In this document: piece after piece, positions 9,501 to 18,326 of the stretch
Position numbering within the stretch: position 1 is the first letter of the stretch
Layout: each line of letters starts with the position of its first letter
NCBI RefSeq assembly: GCF_004791025.1
Contig: NZ_SRUO01000001.1
Location: forward strand, 496,001 to 560,000
Source: Mesorhizobium sp. M4B.F.Ca.ET.203.01.1.1
Lineage (GTDB): Bacteria > Pseudomonadota > Alphaproteobacteria > Rhizobiales > Rhizobiaceae
DNA length: 64,000 bases
Direction: 5' to 3'
The notes under the pieces: model-generated
What the model was told of the DNA's origin: nothing
What the model saw: only the letters and a program-made list of their open reading frames with translations
Database searches by the model: none
Program-made: the position numbers and the translations under genes

Positions 9501-11198
9501 ATGTCAGCTGCTAATCCGTCTCGCGACGATTTCGCGAGCATGCTCGAAGAATCATTCACCGCCGGCCATTCCGGCGAGGGCCAGGTTGTCCGGGGCACGA
9601 TCACCGCGATCGAAAAGGACATGGCCATCATCGACGTCGGCCTCAAGGTCGAAGGCCGCGTGCCGCTGAAGGAATTCGGCGCCAAGGGCAAGGAGTCGTC
9701 CCTCAAGGTCGGCGACACCGTCGAAGTCTATGTCGAGCGCATCGAGAACGCGCTTGGCGAAGCCATGCTGTCGCGCGAGAAGGCGCGCCGCGAGGAGAGC
9801 TGGGTGCGCCTCGAGGAGAAGTTCACCAAGGGTGAGCGCGTCGAAGGCGTCATCTTCAACCAGGTCAAGGGCGGCTTCACCGTCGACCTCGACGGCGCCG
9901 TGGCGTTCCTGCCGCGCAGCCAGGTCGATATCCGTCCGATCCGCGACGTCTCGCCGCTGATGCACAACCCGCAGCCCTTCGAGATCCTCAAGATGGATCG
10001 CCGCCGCGGCAACATCGTGGTGTCGCGCCGCACCGTGCTCGAGGAGAGCCGCGCCGAACAGCGTTCGGAAATCGTGCAGAACCTCGAAGAGGGCCAGGTG
10101 GTCGAAGGCGTGGTCAAGAACATCACCGACTACGGTGCGTTCGTCGACCTCGGCGGCATCGACGGCCTGCTGCATGTCACCGACATGGCATGGCGCCGCG
10201 TCAACCATCCGACCGAGATCCTCAACATCGGCCAGACGGTCAAGGTGCAGATCATCCGCATCAACCAGGAAACCCACCGCATCTCGCTCGGCATGAAGCA
10301 GCTCGAGAGCGATCCGTGGTCGGAGATCGGCACCAAGTTCCCGATCGGCAAGAAGATCAAGGGCACCGTCACCAACATCACCGACTACGGCGCGTTCGTC
10401 GAGCTGGAGCCGGGCATCGAGGGCCTCATCCACGTTTCGGAAATGTCGTGGACGAAGAAGAACGTGCACCCCGGCAAGATCCTGTCGACGACGCAGGAAG
10501 TCGACGTGGTGGTGCTCGAGGTCGATCCGGCCAAGCGCCGCATCTCGCTCGGCCTCAAGCAGACGCTCGAGAACCCGTGGGAGGCCTTCGCGCGCACCCA
10601 TCCGGTCGGCAGCCAGGTCGAGGGCGAGGTCAAGAACAAGACCGAGTTCGGCCTGTTCATCGGCCTGGAAGGCGACGTGGACGGCATGGTCCACCTCTCC
10701 GACCTCGACTGGACCCGTCCGGGCGAGCAGGTGATCGAAGAGTACAATCGCGGCGACGTGGTCAAGGCGCAGGTGCTCGACGTCGACATCGAGAAGGAGC
10801 GCATCTCGCTCGGCATCAAGCAGCTGGCCCGTGACACGGTCGGTGAAGCGGCGACTTCGGGCGAACTGCGCAAGAACGCCGTCGTCACCTGCGAGGTCAT
10901 CGGCGTCAAGGATGGCGGTCTGGAAGTGCGGCTGGTCGACAGCGGCATCGAGACCTTCATCAAGCGCTCCGATCTCAGCCGCGACCGCGACGAGCAGCGC
11001 CCCGAGCGCTTCACCGTCGGCCAGAAGGTCGACGCCCGCGTCATCGCCTTCGACAAGAAGACCCGCAAGCTGCAGGTCTCGATCAAGGCGCTGGAAATCG
11101 CCGAGGAGAAGGAAGCGGTCGCCCAGTACGGCTCGACCGACTCCGGCGCCTCGCTGGGCGATATCCTGGGCGCGGCGCTGAAGAAGCAGGGCAACTAA
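9501..11198 (+). CDS. rpsA: 30S ribosomal protein S1
   Basis: 565 residues. Binds mRNA on the small ribosomal subunit and promotes initiation. Successive S1 (OB-fold) repeats are visible, for example [20 protein letters not shown] and [20 protein letters not shown], with the recurring linker KRRISLG or [10 protein letters not shown]. Six repeats are expected for this length and at least five are obvious by eye. The ATG at 9501 is preceded by AGGAGA (9491-9496), which decides it over an in-frame start 24 bases upstream. Last gene of aroA-cmk-rpsA; a strong terminator follows at 11273-11296. Confidence 0.97.
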   Translation: MSAANPSRDDFASMLEESFTAGHSGEGQVVRGTITAIEKDMAIIDVGLKVEGRVPLKEFGAKGKESSLKVGDTVEVYVERIENALGEAMLSREKARREESWVRLEEKFTKGERVEGVIFNQVKGGFTVDLDGAVAFLPRSQVDIRPIRDVSPLMHNPQPFEILKMDRRRGNIVVSRRTVLEESRAEQRSEIVQNLEEGQVVEGVVKNITDYGAFVDLGGIDGLLHVTDMAWRRVNHPTEILNIGQTVKVQIIRINQETHRISLGMKQLESDPWSEIGTKFPIGKKIKGTVTNITDYGAFVELEPGIEGLIHVSEMSWTKKNVHPGKILSTTQEVDVVVLEVDPAKRRISLGLKQTLENPWEAFARTHPVGSQVEGEVKNKTEFGLFIGLEGDVDGMVHLSDLDWTRPGEQVIEEYNRGDVVKAQVLDVDIEKERISLGIKQLARDTVGEAATSGELRKNAVVTCEVIGVKDGGLEVRLVDSGIETFIKRSDLSRDRDEQRPERFTVGQKVDARVIAFDKKTRKLQVSIKALEIAEEKEAVAQYGSTDSGASLGDILGAALKKQGN

Positions 11199-11243
11199 AG
11201 CATTCCAGGAAAACCGCGCAGCGGTTTTCCGTCCGGAATTGCT
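11199..11243. repeat. Short palindromic intergenic repeat, copy 1
   Basis: Begins directly at the rpsA stop. The core GGAAAACCGCGCAGCGGTTTTCC is an inverted repeat, flanked by CATTCC on one side and GTCCGGAATTGC on the other. A second copy with the same right half lies at 11331-11390. This GGTTTTCCGTCCGGAATTGC motif is one I associate with Mesorhizobium intergenic regions. Confidence 0.75.
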
Positions 11244-11267
11244 TGAGCCTCTTCGCCCAAGCCAAAC

Positions 11268-11301
11268 AAAAACCCCGCCGGAGCGATCCGGCGGGGTTTT
11301 T
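11268..11301 (+). terminator. Rho-independent terminator, probably bidirectional
   Basis: A 9-base perfect stem, CCCCGCCGG (11273-11281), loop AGCGAT, CCGGCGGGG (11288-11296), followed by TTTTT. The upstream side is AAAAA, so it also works as a terminator on the minus strand. It ends rpsA transcription on the plus strand and could protect against read-through from the other direction. Confidence 0.93.
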
Positions 11302-11330
11302 CTTTTGGCCGCTCGACCGACCGATATCAG

Positions 11331-11390
11331 AGCAATGCCAGGAAAAGTGTGAAACGGTTTTCCGTCCGGAATTGCGTCAAAACAAAGAGA
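11331..11390. repeat. Short palindromic intergenic repeat, copy 2
   Basis: AGCAATGCCAGGAAAAGTGT, then AAACGGTTTTCCGTCCGGAATTGC by sense (split here for length), then GTCAAAACAAAGAGA. The right half is identical to copy 1 at 11199-11243, and the left half is its imperfect complement. Lies between the rpsA terminator and the SDR gene end. Confidence 0.72.
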
Positions 11391-11428
11391 TACGGCGGTT
11401 CAGCGTTTCAATGAAACGATGAACAGCT

Positions 11429-12136
11429 CTAGGCCCTGCCGTAGAGCGGCACCAGCGTGCCGCTCATGGCCATATTGGTGGGCGAGGCGAGATAGGCGAT
11501 CGCCTCGGCGGCGGCTTCGAGGCTCACCCATTTGGTGAAATCGGCGTCCGGCATGTCGGCACGGTTGGCCGGCGTATCGAGCGTCGAAGGCGCCACTGCG
11601 TTGACCAGTATGCCCTTGTGCTTCAGCTCCTCGGCCATCGCCACCGTCATCGCCGCGACCGCCGCCTTGCTGGCGGCATAGGCGACCATGCCCGAACCGC
11701 GCCGCGGATCGAGCCCGGCTCGCGCCGTGACGTTGACGATGCGCCCGGCCGTGCCCGAAGTCAGCATCGAGCGGATCGCGGCACGGCAACAGAGAAAGGT
11801 GGTGCGGGCGTTGGTGTCCATCATCTCGGCGAAGGAGGCCGATTCGATCTTCTCCACCGGCGCCATGGCAAAGCCGCCGGCGAGGTGAATCGATCCCCAC
11901 AGGTCCGTCACCTGGTTGTAGAACGCCTCGACCTTGGTCGAATCCGACAGGTCGACATTGTGCGCCAGCCTGACGCGATCATGGGCGGCGAACGGAAAGT
12001 GCGGCGGCGCCGCGGCATGGGCGTTGGGGACATGGCAGACCGCGCCCTGCTCCAGGAGCTTGCCGACAACCGCGCCACCCAGCGCCCCCGTGCCGCCGGT
12101 CACCACGATATGCCTGCCGTCCAGTGTTTCCGTCAT
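11429..12136 (-). CDS. SDR-family NAD(P)-dependent oxidoreductase
   Basis: 235 residues, classical short-chain dehydrogenase. The nucleotide-binding glycine motif is VVTGGTGALGGAV (11-23), NVTARAGL carries the structural and serine-strand region, and the catalytic pair is Tyr153/Lys157 in YAASKAA. The position usually occupied by the catalytic serine is Thr or Ala in NVTARAG, which is uncommon. No neighbour gives a pathway: it lies alone between the rpsA terminator and a sugar-transferase-like gene 105 bases away. Substrate unknown. Confidence 0.88.
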   Translation of the reverse strand: MTETLDGRHIVVTGGTGALGGAVVGKLLEQGAVCHVPNAHAAAPPHFPFAAHDRVRLAHNVDLSDSTKVEAFYNQVTDLWGSIHLAGGFAMAPVEKIESASFAEMMDTNARTTFLCCRAAIRSMLTSGTAGRIVNVTARAGLDPRRGSGMVAYAASKAAVAAMTVAMAEELKHKGILVNAVAPSTLDTPANRADMPDADFTKWVSLEAAAEAIAYLASPTNMAMSGTLVPLYGRA

Positions 12137-12241
12137 ATTCGACTGCTCCAGTCCATTTCACGCTTGCGCCACGCCGGCGCCGAACCTCGCGCCTTTCGCG
12201 CCGTCACTCAACTGAAATTTCGTTGACGCTAATTCACCGTT

Positions 12242-13189
12242 TCAGTTCGCCGGCCAACCGTCGAGGATCGCATCCCAGAGCAGGCGTTTCTCGGTCGGCG
12301 GACGCTCGGCCTTGTGCGTCAGCTTGTGCAGCCAGAAACGATCATGGACCGCGCGATGCGCCGCCTCGTCGAGCGGCTCGAAGAGCAGCCATTGCAGCTC
12401 GTGCGGCCGGACGGCGCCGACCTGCGGCCTGGCCAGGAACTCACGCCGAAGCCGCCGATGCAGGAGAAGCGCAGCCTCGAAATGGTAGGGGAACATGAAG
12501 TAGTCATGGAGCCCGTCATGGGCCTTCCAGTAGTCGGCCAGGCCGCAAAGAACGGTCTCGACCAACGGGTGCCCCTTGCGGGCGTGAATGAACCAGGTCT
12601 CCACGAGCCGGGGATGGCGACCGGTCTCGCGCAGGATGTAGAAATCCTCGCGCTCGATCTCCGGCGGCACAGGCTGCCGCAGCAGGATCGTGGCATCGAG
12701 CCATGTCCCGCCATGCCGGGCAAGCAGATCCAATCGGATGAAGTTGGAAAAATGCTGGCTGTTCATCAGCCCACGCCGCCGCTTGTCCCAGATATGGCCG
12801 GGCAGGTCGACATGGTCCTCGACGGTCCTGTCGTCGAGGATGACGAGCTGGCGCTCGCCCCTGTGGCGGGCGACCGAGCGCAGGCATGCCTTGACCACCA
12901 GCGGCGCCGCCTCGACGCCTTGCGCCCAGTATTGCCAGATCGGACCAAGATCGCCAGGCGCGCCGGAGGAGCACCACCGCGAATGATCGACGGCGATGTG
13001 CCGCACCCGATGCAGCCGCTTGCGGGACCAGGTCATGCACAGCTTGGCGGCGCGCTTGCGCAGCGGCCAGGGCAAGAGGCGCGAAGACGCTGCCAGGCGC
13101 AGCGGCGCAAGATAGGGAAGCCTGAGCGGGTCGCGGAACGGCACTGCCTCGCTGAAGAACGAGCCCGCCGGGCCATCGCCTGACATCAT
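12242..13189 (-). CDS. Putative sugar transferase, capsular polysaccharide synthesis type (GT32-like)
   Basis: 315 residues from the ATG at 13189; a TTG at 13198 overlapping the upstream stop is possible, but GGTGGA spacing favours the ATG. Landmarks of the Caps_synth/GT32-like family: IWQYWAQG near residue 84, LDDRTVEDHVD, then FIRLDLLARHGGTWLDAT, where GG-x-W-x-D is the nucleotide-sugar and metal motif (Asp165). The N-terminal 60 residues are basic with no clear signal. The gene starts 5 bases after the aruI-like stop, so it appears to be the last gene of an arginine-related operon, which is unexpected for a polysaccharide enzyme. The acceptor is unknown. Confidence 0.75.
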   Translation of the reverse strand: MMSGDGPAGSFFSEAVPFRDPLRLPYLAPLRLAASSRLLPWPLRKRAAKLCMTWSRKRLHRVRHIAVDHSRWCSSGAPGDLGPIWQYWAQGVEAAPLVVKACLRSVARHRGERQLVILDDRTVEDHVDLPGHIWDKRRRGLMNSQHFSNFIRLDLLARHGGTWLDATILLRQPVPPEIEREDFYILRETGRHPRLVETWFIHARKGHPLVETVLCGLADYWKAHDGLHDYFMFPYHFEAALLLHRRLRREFLARPQVGAVRPHELQWLLFEPLDEAAHRAVHDRFWLHKLTHKAERPPTEKRLLWDAILDGWPAN

Positions 13190-13194
13190 GGCGC

Positions 13195-14775
13195 TCAATC
13201 CACCGTGACTTCGATGACCCGTGGCTTGCCTGCCGCGCGGGCGCGCCTTAGCGCATCCGCCAGGCCTTCCGTGCCGGCAAGCCGCTCGGCGACGATGCCA
13301 TAGGCCTCGGCCAGCTTGCAGAAATCCGGCGGCGCGGGAGACACGCCGACCGGCTCGACGCCGACGTCGAGCATCGAGGTCTCAATCTCGCGATAGCCGC
13401 GATTGTTCCAGACGACGAAGATGACAGGCGCATCGGCATCGAGCGCCGCGCCGAGTTCCGGCAGGGTGAACTGGAAGCCGCCGTCGCCGGTCAAGCAGAC
13501 GATGGAGGCCTCGGGCACGGCGAGCGCCGCGCCGATCGCCGCCCCCGGCCCGTAGCCCAGCGCGCCGAAGCCGGTCGCGGCGTTGAACCAGCCGCCCGGC
13601 CGGTCATGGTCGTAATAGAGGTTGGCGGCATAGATCGGCTGCGTCGAGTCGCCGACGATGATCGCGCCGGGCAAGGTGTCGCGGATCGTCTCCACGGCGT
13701 GCATCTGGCCGGTCAGGGCCGGGCTCAGTTCGGCGAGCGCGGCCTTTCGCACGGCAGCCGCTCGGGCATCGCCGTCCTTTGCGGCGACATGAGCGGTACC
13801 GAGCTCGCCCAGCAGGGCACGAAGAGCCTCGGCGCAGTCGGCCTGAATCCCAACCGTCACCGGGCGGCGCACGATCTGGTCGGCGCCGATGTCGATGCGG
13901 ATCAGATTGGCGGGCAGGACAAAGCCGCCATCGCCATAGCCGTCATAGTCGGTCGGGCCGAACTCGGTGCCGGCGGCAATGACCAGGTCGGCGTCCGCCA
14001 TCAGCGCGCGCACCGGCTTGAGGCTGGGGCTCGCCGGCACGCACAGCGCGTGGCCGTGCAGCAGGCCGCGTGCGTTGGTCGTCTCGACGACCGGGGCGCC
14101 GAGCCTCTCGGCCAGCAGCCGCAACGGCGCCTCGGCCCATTTGGCGCCGCCGCCGGCCAGGATCAGCGGACGGCTTGCGGCCTTGCAGAGCCCTGCTGCC
14201 TGCTCGATCGCCGCCGCATCGGGCGACGGCGGCGGCGCATTGCTGAGCGAGGCGACGATGCCATTGCCGGGCTTGACCATGACGTTGGTCGGGATCTCGA
14301 TATGGACCGGACCGGGACGAGATGACGAGAACAGCGCGAAGGCGCGCGCCAGCACGCCAGGAAGCTCCTCGGCCTCGGTGATCCGGTGCGAGAACAGCGC
14401 CACCTTCTCCATCATGCCGCGCTGGTCGGGCAGTTCGTGCAGGAAGCCGAGGCCCTTGCCAAGCGTGTCGGTGGCATTGACGCCCGAGATCACCAGCATC
14501 GGCACCGAATCGGCGCGCGCCTGGCCCATGGCGGTGATGGTGTTGGTCAGACCCGGGCCGGTGATGACGAAGGCGACGCCCGGCCGGCCGCTGGCGCGGG
14601 CATAGCCGTCGGCCATGAAGCCGGCGCCCTGCTCGTGGCGCGGCGTGACATGGCGGATCCGCGAACGCGCGAGGCCGCGATAGAGCTCGACGGTGTGGAC
14701 CCCGGGAATGCCGAAGACCGTGTCGACGCCATGCGCCTCGAGCAGTGTTATGAGCGCTTCGCCGATGGTGGTCAT
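13195..14775 (-). CDS. ThDP-dependent decarboxylase, AruI-like (5-guanidino-2-oxopentanoate decarboxylase)
   Basis: 526 residues, three-domain thiamine-diphosphate enzyme of the acetolactate synthase/benzoylformate decarboxylase group. The N-terminal part reads GIPGVHTVELYRGLARSRIR and HEQGAGFMADGYARASG; the Glu of RHEQG is the cofactor-activating glutamate. The ThDP/Mg motif near the C-terminus is TGDGGFQFTLPEL then NNRGY. The N-terminal segment closely recalls Pseudomonas AruI of the arginine transaminase pathway (2-ketoarginine to 4-guanidinobutanal). Overlaps the TetR gene by 4 bases. A DDAH-like hydrolase in the same operon and a facing arginine-type importer support the guanidino-compound assignment. 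Confidence 0.82.
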   Translation of the reverse strand: MTTIGEALITLLEAHGVDTVFGIPGVHTVELYRGLARSRIRHVTPRHEQGAGFMADGYARASGRPGVAFVITGPGLTNTITAMGQARADSVPMLVISGVNATDTLGKGLGFLHELPDQRGMMEKVALFSHRITEAEELPGVLARAFALFSSSRPGPVHIEIPTNVMVKPGNGIVASLSNAPPPSPDAAAIEQAAGLCKAASRPLILAGGGAKWAEAPLRLLAERLGAPVVETTNARGLLHGHALCVPASPSLKPVRALMADADLVIAAGTEFGPTDYDGYGDGGFVLPANLIRIDIGADQIVRRPVTVGIQADCAEALRALLGELGTAHVAAKDGDARAAAVRKAALAELSPALTGQMHAVETIRDTLPGAIIVGDSTQPIYAANLYYDHDRPGGWFNAATGFGALGYGPGAAIGAALAVPEASIVCLTGDGGFQFTLPELGAALDADAPVIFVVWNNRGYREIETSMLDVGVEPVGVSPAPPDFCKLAEAYGIVAERLAGTEGLADALRRARAAGKPRVIEVTVD

Positions 14776-15416
14776 TGTTCTCCTCTTTCCGGCGCAAGGC
14801 CGAGTTCGGCCTCGACAGCCCTGATGCCAATCGCCGCCAATTCGCCGGGCGCGAAAATCTCGCCGGCCAGGCAGCCTTCGATCCAGAGCCCGTCGATGAG
14901 CGCGTTGATCGCGATGGCATGGCGGCGCAGCTGGCTTGCGTCCGGTTTGCGCTGTTCTGCAGCGAGCACCTCGGCCACAACCGCTTCCACCTCGTTGCGA
15001 AAGCCAAGATAGCCCTCGCGGTGGGCATGGGCCAAGGTCGGATCCGCATTGGCGCGGCCGATGAACGTTGCCCAGAGCGAAAACACCCGCGCGTCGATGA
15101 TCGGCGTGCTGAGGTTGGCGGTGACGAAAGCCGCAAGACGCCGGCGCGGCGAGGCACCTTCCATGACCAATGCTGCTTTGGCCTGCTCGGTCATGCGGCC
15201 GACCAGCGCCGCATATGCCGCCTGCAGCAATTCTTCCTTGCCGGGAAAATAATGCCGGATCAGCCCGGCAGTGACGCCGGCCCGCAGCGCGATGGTGCGC
15301 AAGGTGGCGCCCTGCAGGCCATATTCCGCCACGCTGTCCAGGGTCGCTTCGATCAAATCCTGCCGCCGCCGGTCCTCGCCTTCGCGACGGAACTTGCGGC
15401 GGGATGGCGCATTCAT
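14772..15416 (-). CDS. TetR-family transcriptional regulator
   Basis: 214 residues. N-terminal helix-turn-helix at about 20-65 (GATLRTIALRAGVTAGLIRH, then YFPGKEELL), followed by a helical ligand domain of the BetI-like C-terminal type. The ATG at 15416 overlaps the stop of the DDAH-like gene (ATGA), and its stop overlaps the aruI-like start in the same way, so it lies in the middle of the operon. The longer open frame upstream is a shadow. Likely regulates this operon and perhaps the divergent importer; a 25-base inverted repeat at 16341-16365 is a candidate operator. Confidence 0.88.
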   Translation of the reverse strand: MNAPSRRKFRREGEDRRRQDLIEATLDSVAEYGLQGATLRTIALRAGVTAGLIRHYFPGKEELLQAAYAALVGRMTEQAKAALVMEGASPRRRLAAFVTANLSTPIIDARVFSLWATFIGRANADPTLAHAHREGYLGFRNEVEAVVAEVLAAEQRKPDASQLRRHAIAINALIDGLWIEGCLAGEIFAPGELAAIGIRAVEAELGLAPERGEQ

Positions 15417-16285
15417 TGGCGCAGGATCGGCCGCGTCAGGCATGTCGGCCCGCCTTCGCAAGCGATGCAGAGCGCGTCCGCCTCGAAGATCTCTACCGTG
15501 CAGCCGGCGGCTTCCATCGCGGCCTTGGTCTTGGGAAAGCCGGCAACGGCAATGACTTTGAGCGGACTGGTGGGCAGCACGTTCAGGCTGAGGCCGTTGG
15601 ACGCGGCGAACTCTTCGGCGTCGCCTTCGACCAGCCGGATGCCTCGCGCCTTCAGCATCTGATAGAACGGGGCCGGCAAAAGCGGTGAATAGACCAGTGC
15701 GAGGTCGTCGGCCAGCGGGCTGATCACCGACATCAGATGCAGGCAAGCCTCTTCGCCCTGCCACAGCGGCAGATCAAAACCGTAGACGGAAATGCCAAGC
15801 GGCGTCAGCAGGTTTGAAACCTGCTGGATGCCTTCCTGGTTGGAGCGCACACCGCGCCCGATCGCCAGCGTGCGGCTGTCCACCCATACGCAATCACCGC
15901 CTTCGACCTGGCCAGGGGCCTCGACGCGGCCCAGGATCGGAATGCCCAGTCTCCTGTAGGTTTCCTCATGCAAAGAGGGCTCGCTGGCGCGCAATGACTT
16001 GCCCATGGACAGGATCAGCGCGCCGCGGTCGGTCATCAGCGACGGGTCGTGGGTGAACACCGAATCCGACAGGCCGTCGGGCTTGTCCTCTATCCATTCG
16101 ATTTCGGCGCCGGAAGCTGCCACAAGTTCAGCAAGGACCGCGTGCTGCAAGGCCGCTTTCGCCGGGTTGAAGCCCGCGCCATAGTGCCAGGCAGCCCTGT
16201 TGGCGTCACGCATGGCGTTGGCCGCCGACCGCATCAGCACGCGCCGCAGCGGCGCCGCCATGGACTGTGATCCGAAAGCGCTCAT
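15413..16285 (-). CDS. Dimethylarginine dimethylaminohydrolase / amidinotransferase-like protein
   Basis: 290 residues of the guanidine-modifying (arginine deiminase) superfamily. Visible residues: SVFTHDPSLMTDRG (substrate-binding Asp region), VEGGDCVWVD (catalytic Glu region), CLHLMSVISPL (catalytic His) and, close to the C-terminus, GGPTCLTRPILRQ with the nucleophile Cys. This pattern and length fit DDAH, which yields citrulline and dimethylamine, or a related guanidino hydrolase. First gene of the minus-strand operon with TetR and the AruI-like decarboxylase. Superfamily sure; exact substrate inferred. Confidence 0.85.
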   Translation of the reverse strand: MSAFGSQSMAAPLRRVLMRSAANAMRDANRAAWHYGAGFNPAKAALQHAVLAELVAASGAEIEWIEDKPDGLSDSVFTHDPSLMTDRGALILSMGKSLRASEPSLHEETYRRLGIPILGRVEAPGQVEGGDCVWVDSRTLAIGRGVRSNQEGIQQVSNLLTPLGISVYGFDLPLWQGEEACLHLMSVISPLADDLALVYSPLLPAPFYQMLKARGIRLVEGDAEEFAASNGLSLNVLPTSPLKVIAVAGFPKTKAAMEAAGCTVEIFEADALCIACEGGPTCLTRPILRQ

Positions 16286-16340
16286 CGATGCCCTTCTAAG
16301 ATGAAAAAAACCGAGAAAATTTCATGAAAGGCTATTTATA

Positions 16341-16365
16341 CACTTGCGCAACAAGGCCGCAAGTG
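16341..16365. promoter_or_regulatory. Inverted repeat in the divergent arginine-locus promoter
   Basis: CACTTGCG (16341-16348), 9-base spacer, CGCAAGTG (16358-16365), a perfect 8-base dyad. It lies 56 bases upstream of the DDAH-like start and 131 bases upstream of the ABC ATPase start, directly beside TATTTATA. Size and symmetry suit a TetR-type dimer; the TetR gene of this operon is the obvious candidate. Inference only. Confidence 0.5.
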
Positions 16366-16496
16366 CCGTAATGAGCGGGATTGACGGGCTCGCGCTGTTG
16401 GGTCCATGCTGAAGTCTGGAGCGGGACAGTGCAGCGTATGTTGATTAGCCGGATGGACGTTCGACGACCTGCCGTAGCCCCTGCAGAGGCCACCTG

Positions 16497-17312
16497 GTGA
16501 GCGCGGTGGAAGCTGCCGCAGTGCGATCCGGCGAGGCGCAGAGCGGCGCCGCGGAAGCCATCCATGTCGAAAACCTGCACAAGAAATTCGGCCAGCTGCA
16601 TGTGCTGAAGGGCGTGTCGCTGTCGGCGCGCGACGGCGAGGTGATCGCCATCATCGGCGGCTCGGGCTCGGGCAAGTCGACGCTCTTGCGCTGCATCAAC
16701 TGCCTGGAGAACCCGACCAGCGGCATCATCCGCGTCAATGGCGAGGAGATCAAGCTGAAGGCCGACAGCCACGGCCACACGGTTCCCGCCGACCGCAAGC
16801 AGATCGAGCGCATTCGCTCCAGGCTGGGCATGGTGTTCCAGAACTTCAACCTGTGGAGCCACATGACGCTGATCGAGAACGTCATCGAGGTTCCGGTGCA
16901 TGTGCTGGGCGTCAAGCGCGACGAGGCGTTCGCCCAGGCCGAGAAGCTGCTCGCCCGCGTCGGGCTGGCCGAGAAGCGCGACGTCTATCCTGCCTATCTG
17001 TCGGGCGGCCAGCAGCAGCGCGCAGCGATCGCCCGGGCGCTGGCGATCAATCCGCGCGTCATGCTGTTCGACGAGCCGACCTCGGCGCTCGACCCGGAAC
17101 TGGTCGGCGAGGTGCTGAAGGTGATCGGCGACCTGGCCCGCGAAGGCCGTACCATGGTGCTGGTCACCCACGAAATGAAGTTTGCCCGCGAGGTCGCGAC
17201 GCATGTCGTCTATCTCTACAACGGGCTGGTCGAGGAGGAAGGACCGCCGGAACAGCTGTTCGGCGCGCCCAAATCCGAAAGGCTCAAGCAATTCCTCCGC
17301 AACGTCGGCTAG
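16497..17312 (+). CDS. ABC transporter ATP-binding protein, polar amino acid type (HisP-like)
   Basis: 271 residues from a GTG at 16497, preceded by AGAGG at 7-base spacing. Walker A is IGGSGSGKSTLL, then Q-loop FQNFNLWSHMTL, signature YLSGGQQQRAAIARAL, Walker B VMLFDEPTSALDPE and the H-loop VTHEMKFA. The FNLWSHMT region and overall length are those of arginine/histidine/octopine-type importers (HisP, OccP). It powers the permease pair encoded downstream; binding protein, two permeases and ATPase are all present in one operon. The N-terminal 20 residues before IHVENLHKKF are variable. Confidence 0.94.
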   Translation: MSAVEAAAVRSGEAQSGAAEAIHVENLHKKFGQLHVLKGVSLSARDGEVIAIIGGSGSGKSTLLRCINCLENPTSGIIRVNGEEIKLKADSHGHTVPADRKQIERIRSRLGMVFQNFNLWSHMTLIENVIEVPVHVLGVKRDEAFAQAEKLLARVGLAEKRDVYPAYLSGGQQQRAAIARALAINPRVMLFDEPTSALDPELVGEVLKVIGDLAREGRTMVLVTHEMKFAREVATHVVYLYNGLVEEEGPPEQLFGAPKSERLKQFLRNVG

Positions 17313-17366
17313 TGCTGGCGTGAAGCGGGGCGAAAACCGGGAACACAACAAAATGGGAGTCCTGAA

Positions 17367-18161
17367 ATGAAAACTGTTCTGAGAGCATTTGCCGCGGCAC
17401 TGCTTCTCGGCGTCGCCGCGATGGGCGTGGCCAAGGCCGATCCGGTCAAGATCGGCGTCGCCGCCGAGCCCTATCCGCCTTTCACCTCGCCGGATGCGTC
17501 GGGCAAATGGGTCGGCTGGGAGATCGATTTCATCGACGCCGTCTGCGCCGAGGAGAAACTTGATTGCGTGATCACGCCTGTCGCCTGGGACGGCATCATT
17601 CCGGCGCTGACCACCAAGAAGATCGACCTGATCGTCTCCTCGATGTCGATCACCGACGAACGCAAGAAGACGATCGACTTCTCGGACAAGTACTATAACA
17701 CGCTGCCGGCGATCATCGGCCCGAAGGACAAGAAATTCGGCGCCACGCCGGACGACCTCAAGGGCAAGGTGATCGGCGTCCAAGTGTCGACCACACACGC
17801 GGTGTACGCTAAGAAGCACTTCACCGAGGCGCAGGAAATCAAGGAATACCAGACCCAGGACGAAGCCAACCAGGATCTCGCCGCCGGTCGCCTCGATGCG
17901 GTGCAGGCCGATTCGATCGCGCTTGTCGAATACCTCAAGTCGGACCAGGGCAAGGCCTGCTGCGACCTGAAGGGCATGGTGGCTCCGGACGACGAAGTGC
18001 TGGGGCCGGGCATCGGCGCCGGCGTGCGCAAGGAAGACACCGACCTGAAGGCAAAGATCAACGACGGCATCAAGGCGATCCGCGCCAACGGCAAGTATGA
18101 CGAGATCACGAAGAAGTACTTCGATTTCGACATCTACGGCGGCCCTGCGCAGTCGAACTGA
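17367..18161 (+). CDS. Polar amino acid ABC transporter substrate-binding protein (Lys/Arg/Orn type)
   Basis: 264 residues. Signal peptide MKTVLRAFAAALLLGVAAMG ending VAKA-DP. The mature protein is an SBP family 3 periplasmic protein: IGVAAEPYPPFTSPDASGKW, WEIDFIDAVCAEEKLDCV, then SMSITDERKKTIDFSDKYY, the diagnostic region for basic or polar amino acid binding. Two Cys pairs (CAEEKLDC and CC in KACCDLKG) could form disulfides in the periplasm. It lies 54 bases after the ATPase gene. The arginine/ornithine assignment draws support from the divergent guanidino-catabolic operon. Confidence 0.93.
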   Translation: MKTVLRAFAAALLLGVAAMGVAKADPVKIGVAAEPYPPFTSPDASGKWVGWEIDFIDAVCAEEKLDCVITPVAWDGIIPALTTKKIDLIVSSMSITDERKKTIDFSDKYYNTLPAIIGPKDKKFGATPDDLKGKVIGVQVSTTHAVYAKKHFTEAQEIKEYQTQDEANQDLAAGRLDAVQADSIALVEYLKSDQGKACCDLKGMVAPDDEVLGPGIGAGVRKEDTDLKAKINDGIKAIRANGKYDEITKKYFDFDIYGGPAQSN

Positions 18162-18326
18162 CCGCTGATGAGCGAATGACCACGCGGCGCCTTTGCGCGC
18201 CGCGTGGGTTCGCCGCAACCTGTCCATGCAGGCTTTCCGCAGGTGTATCCACCGGGCGGTCCTGGCTCCAGCAATCCGGGGGCGAAGCTGATCGACGCAT
18301 TTCTTCCGGCCTCGGCGGCCGGCATC

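Noticed and set aside
16332..18227. A 631-codon minus-strand frame opposite the ABC ATPase and binding protein
   Set aside because: It overlaps two well-supported transporter genes and its translation has no recognisable domain.
18204..18326. Longer N-terminus of the first amino acid permease from a GTG
   Set aside because: The extra 41 residues are Pro/Gly rich and unlike the family; the ATG at 18327 begins with the conserved membrane-entry segment.
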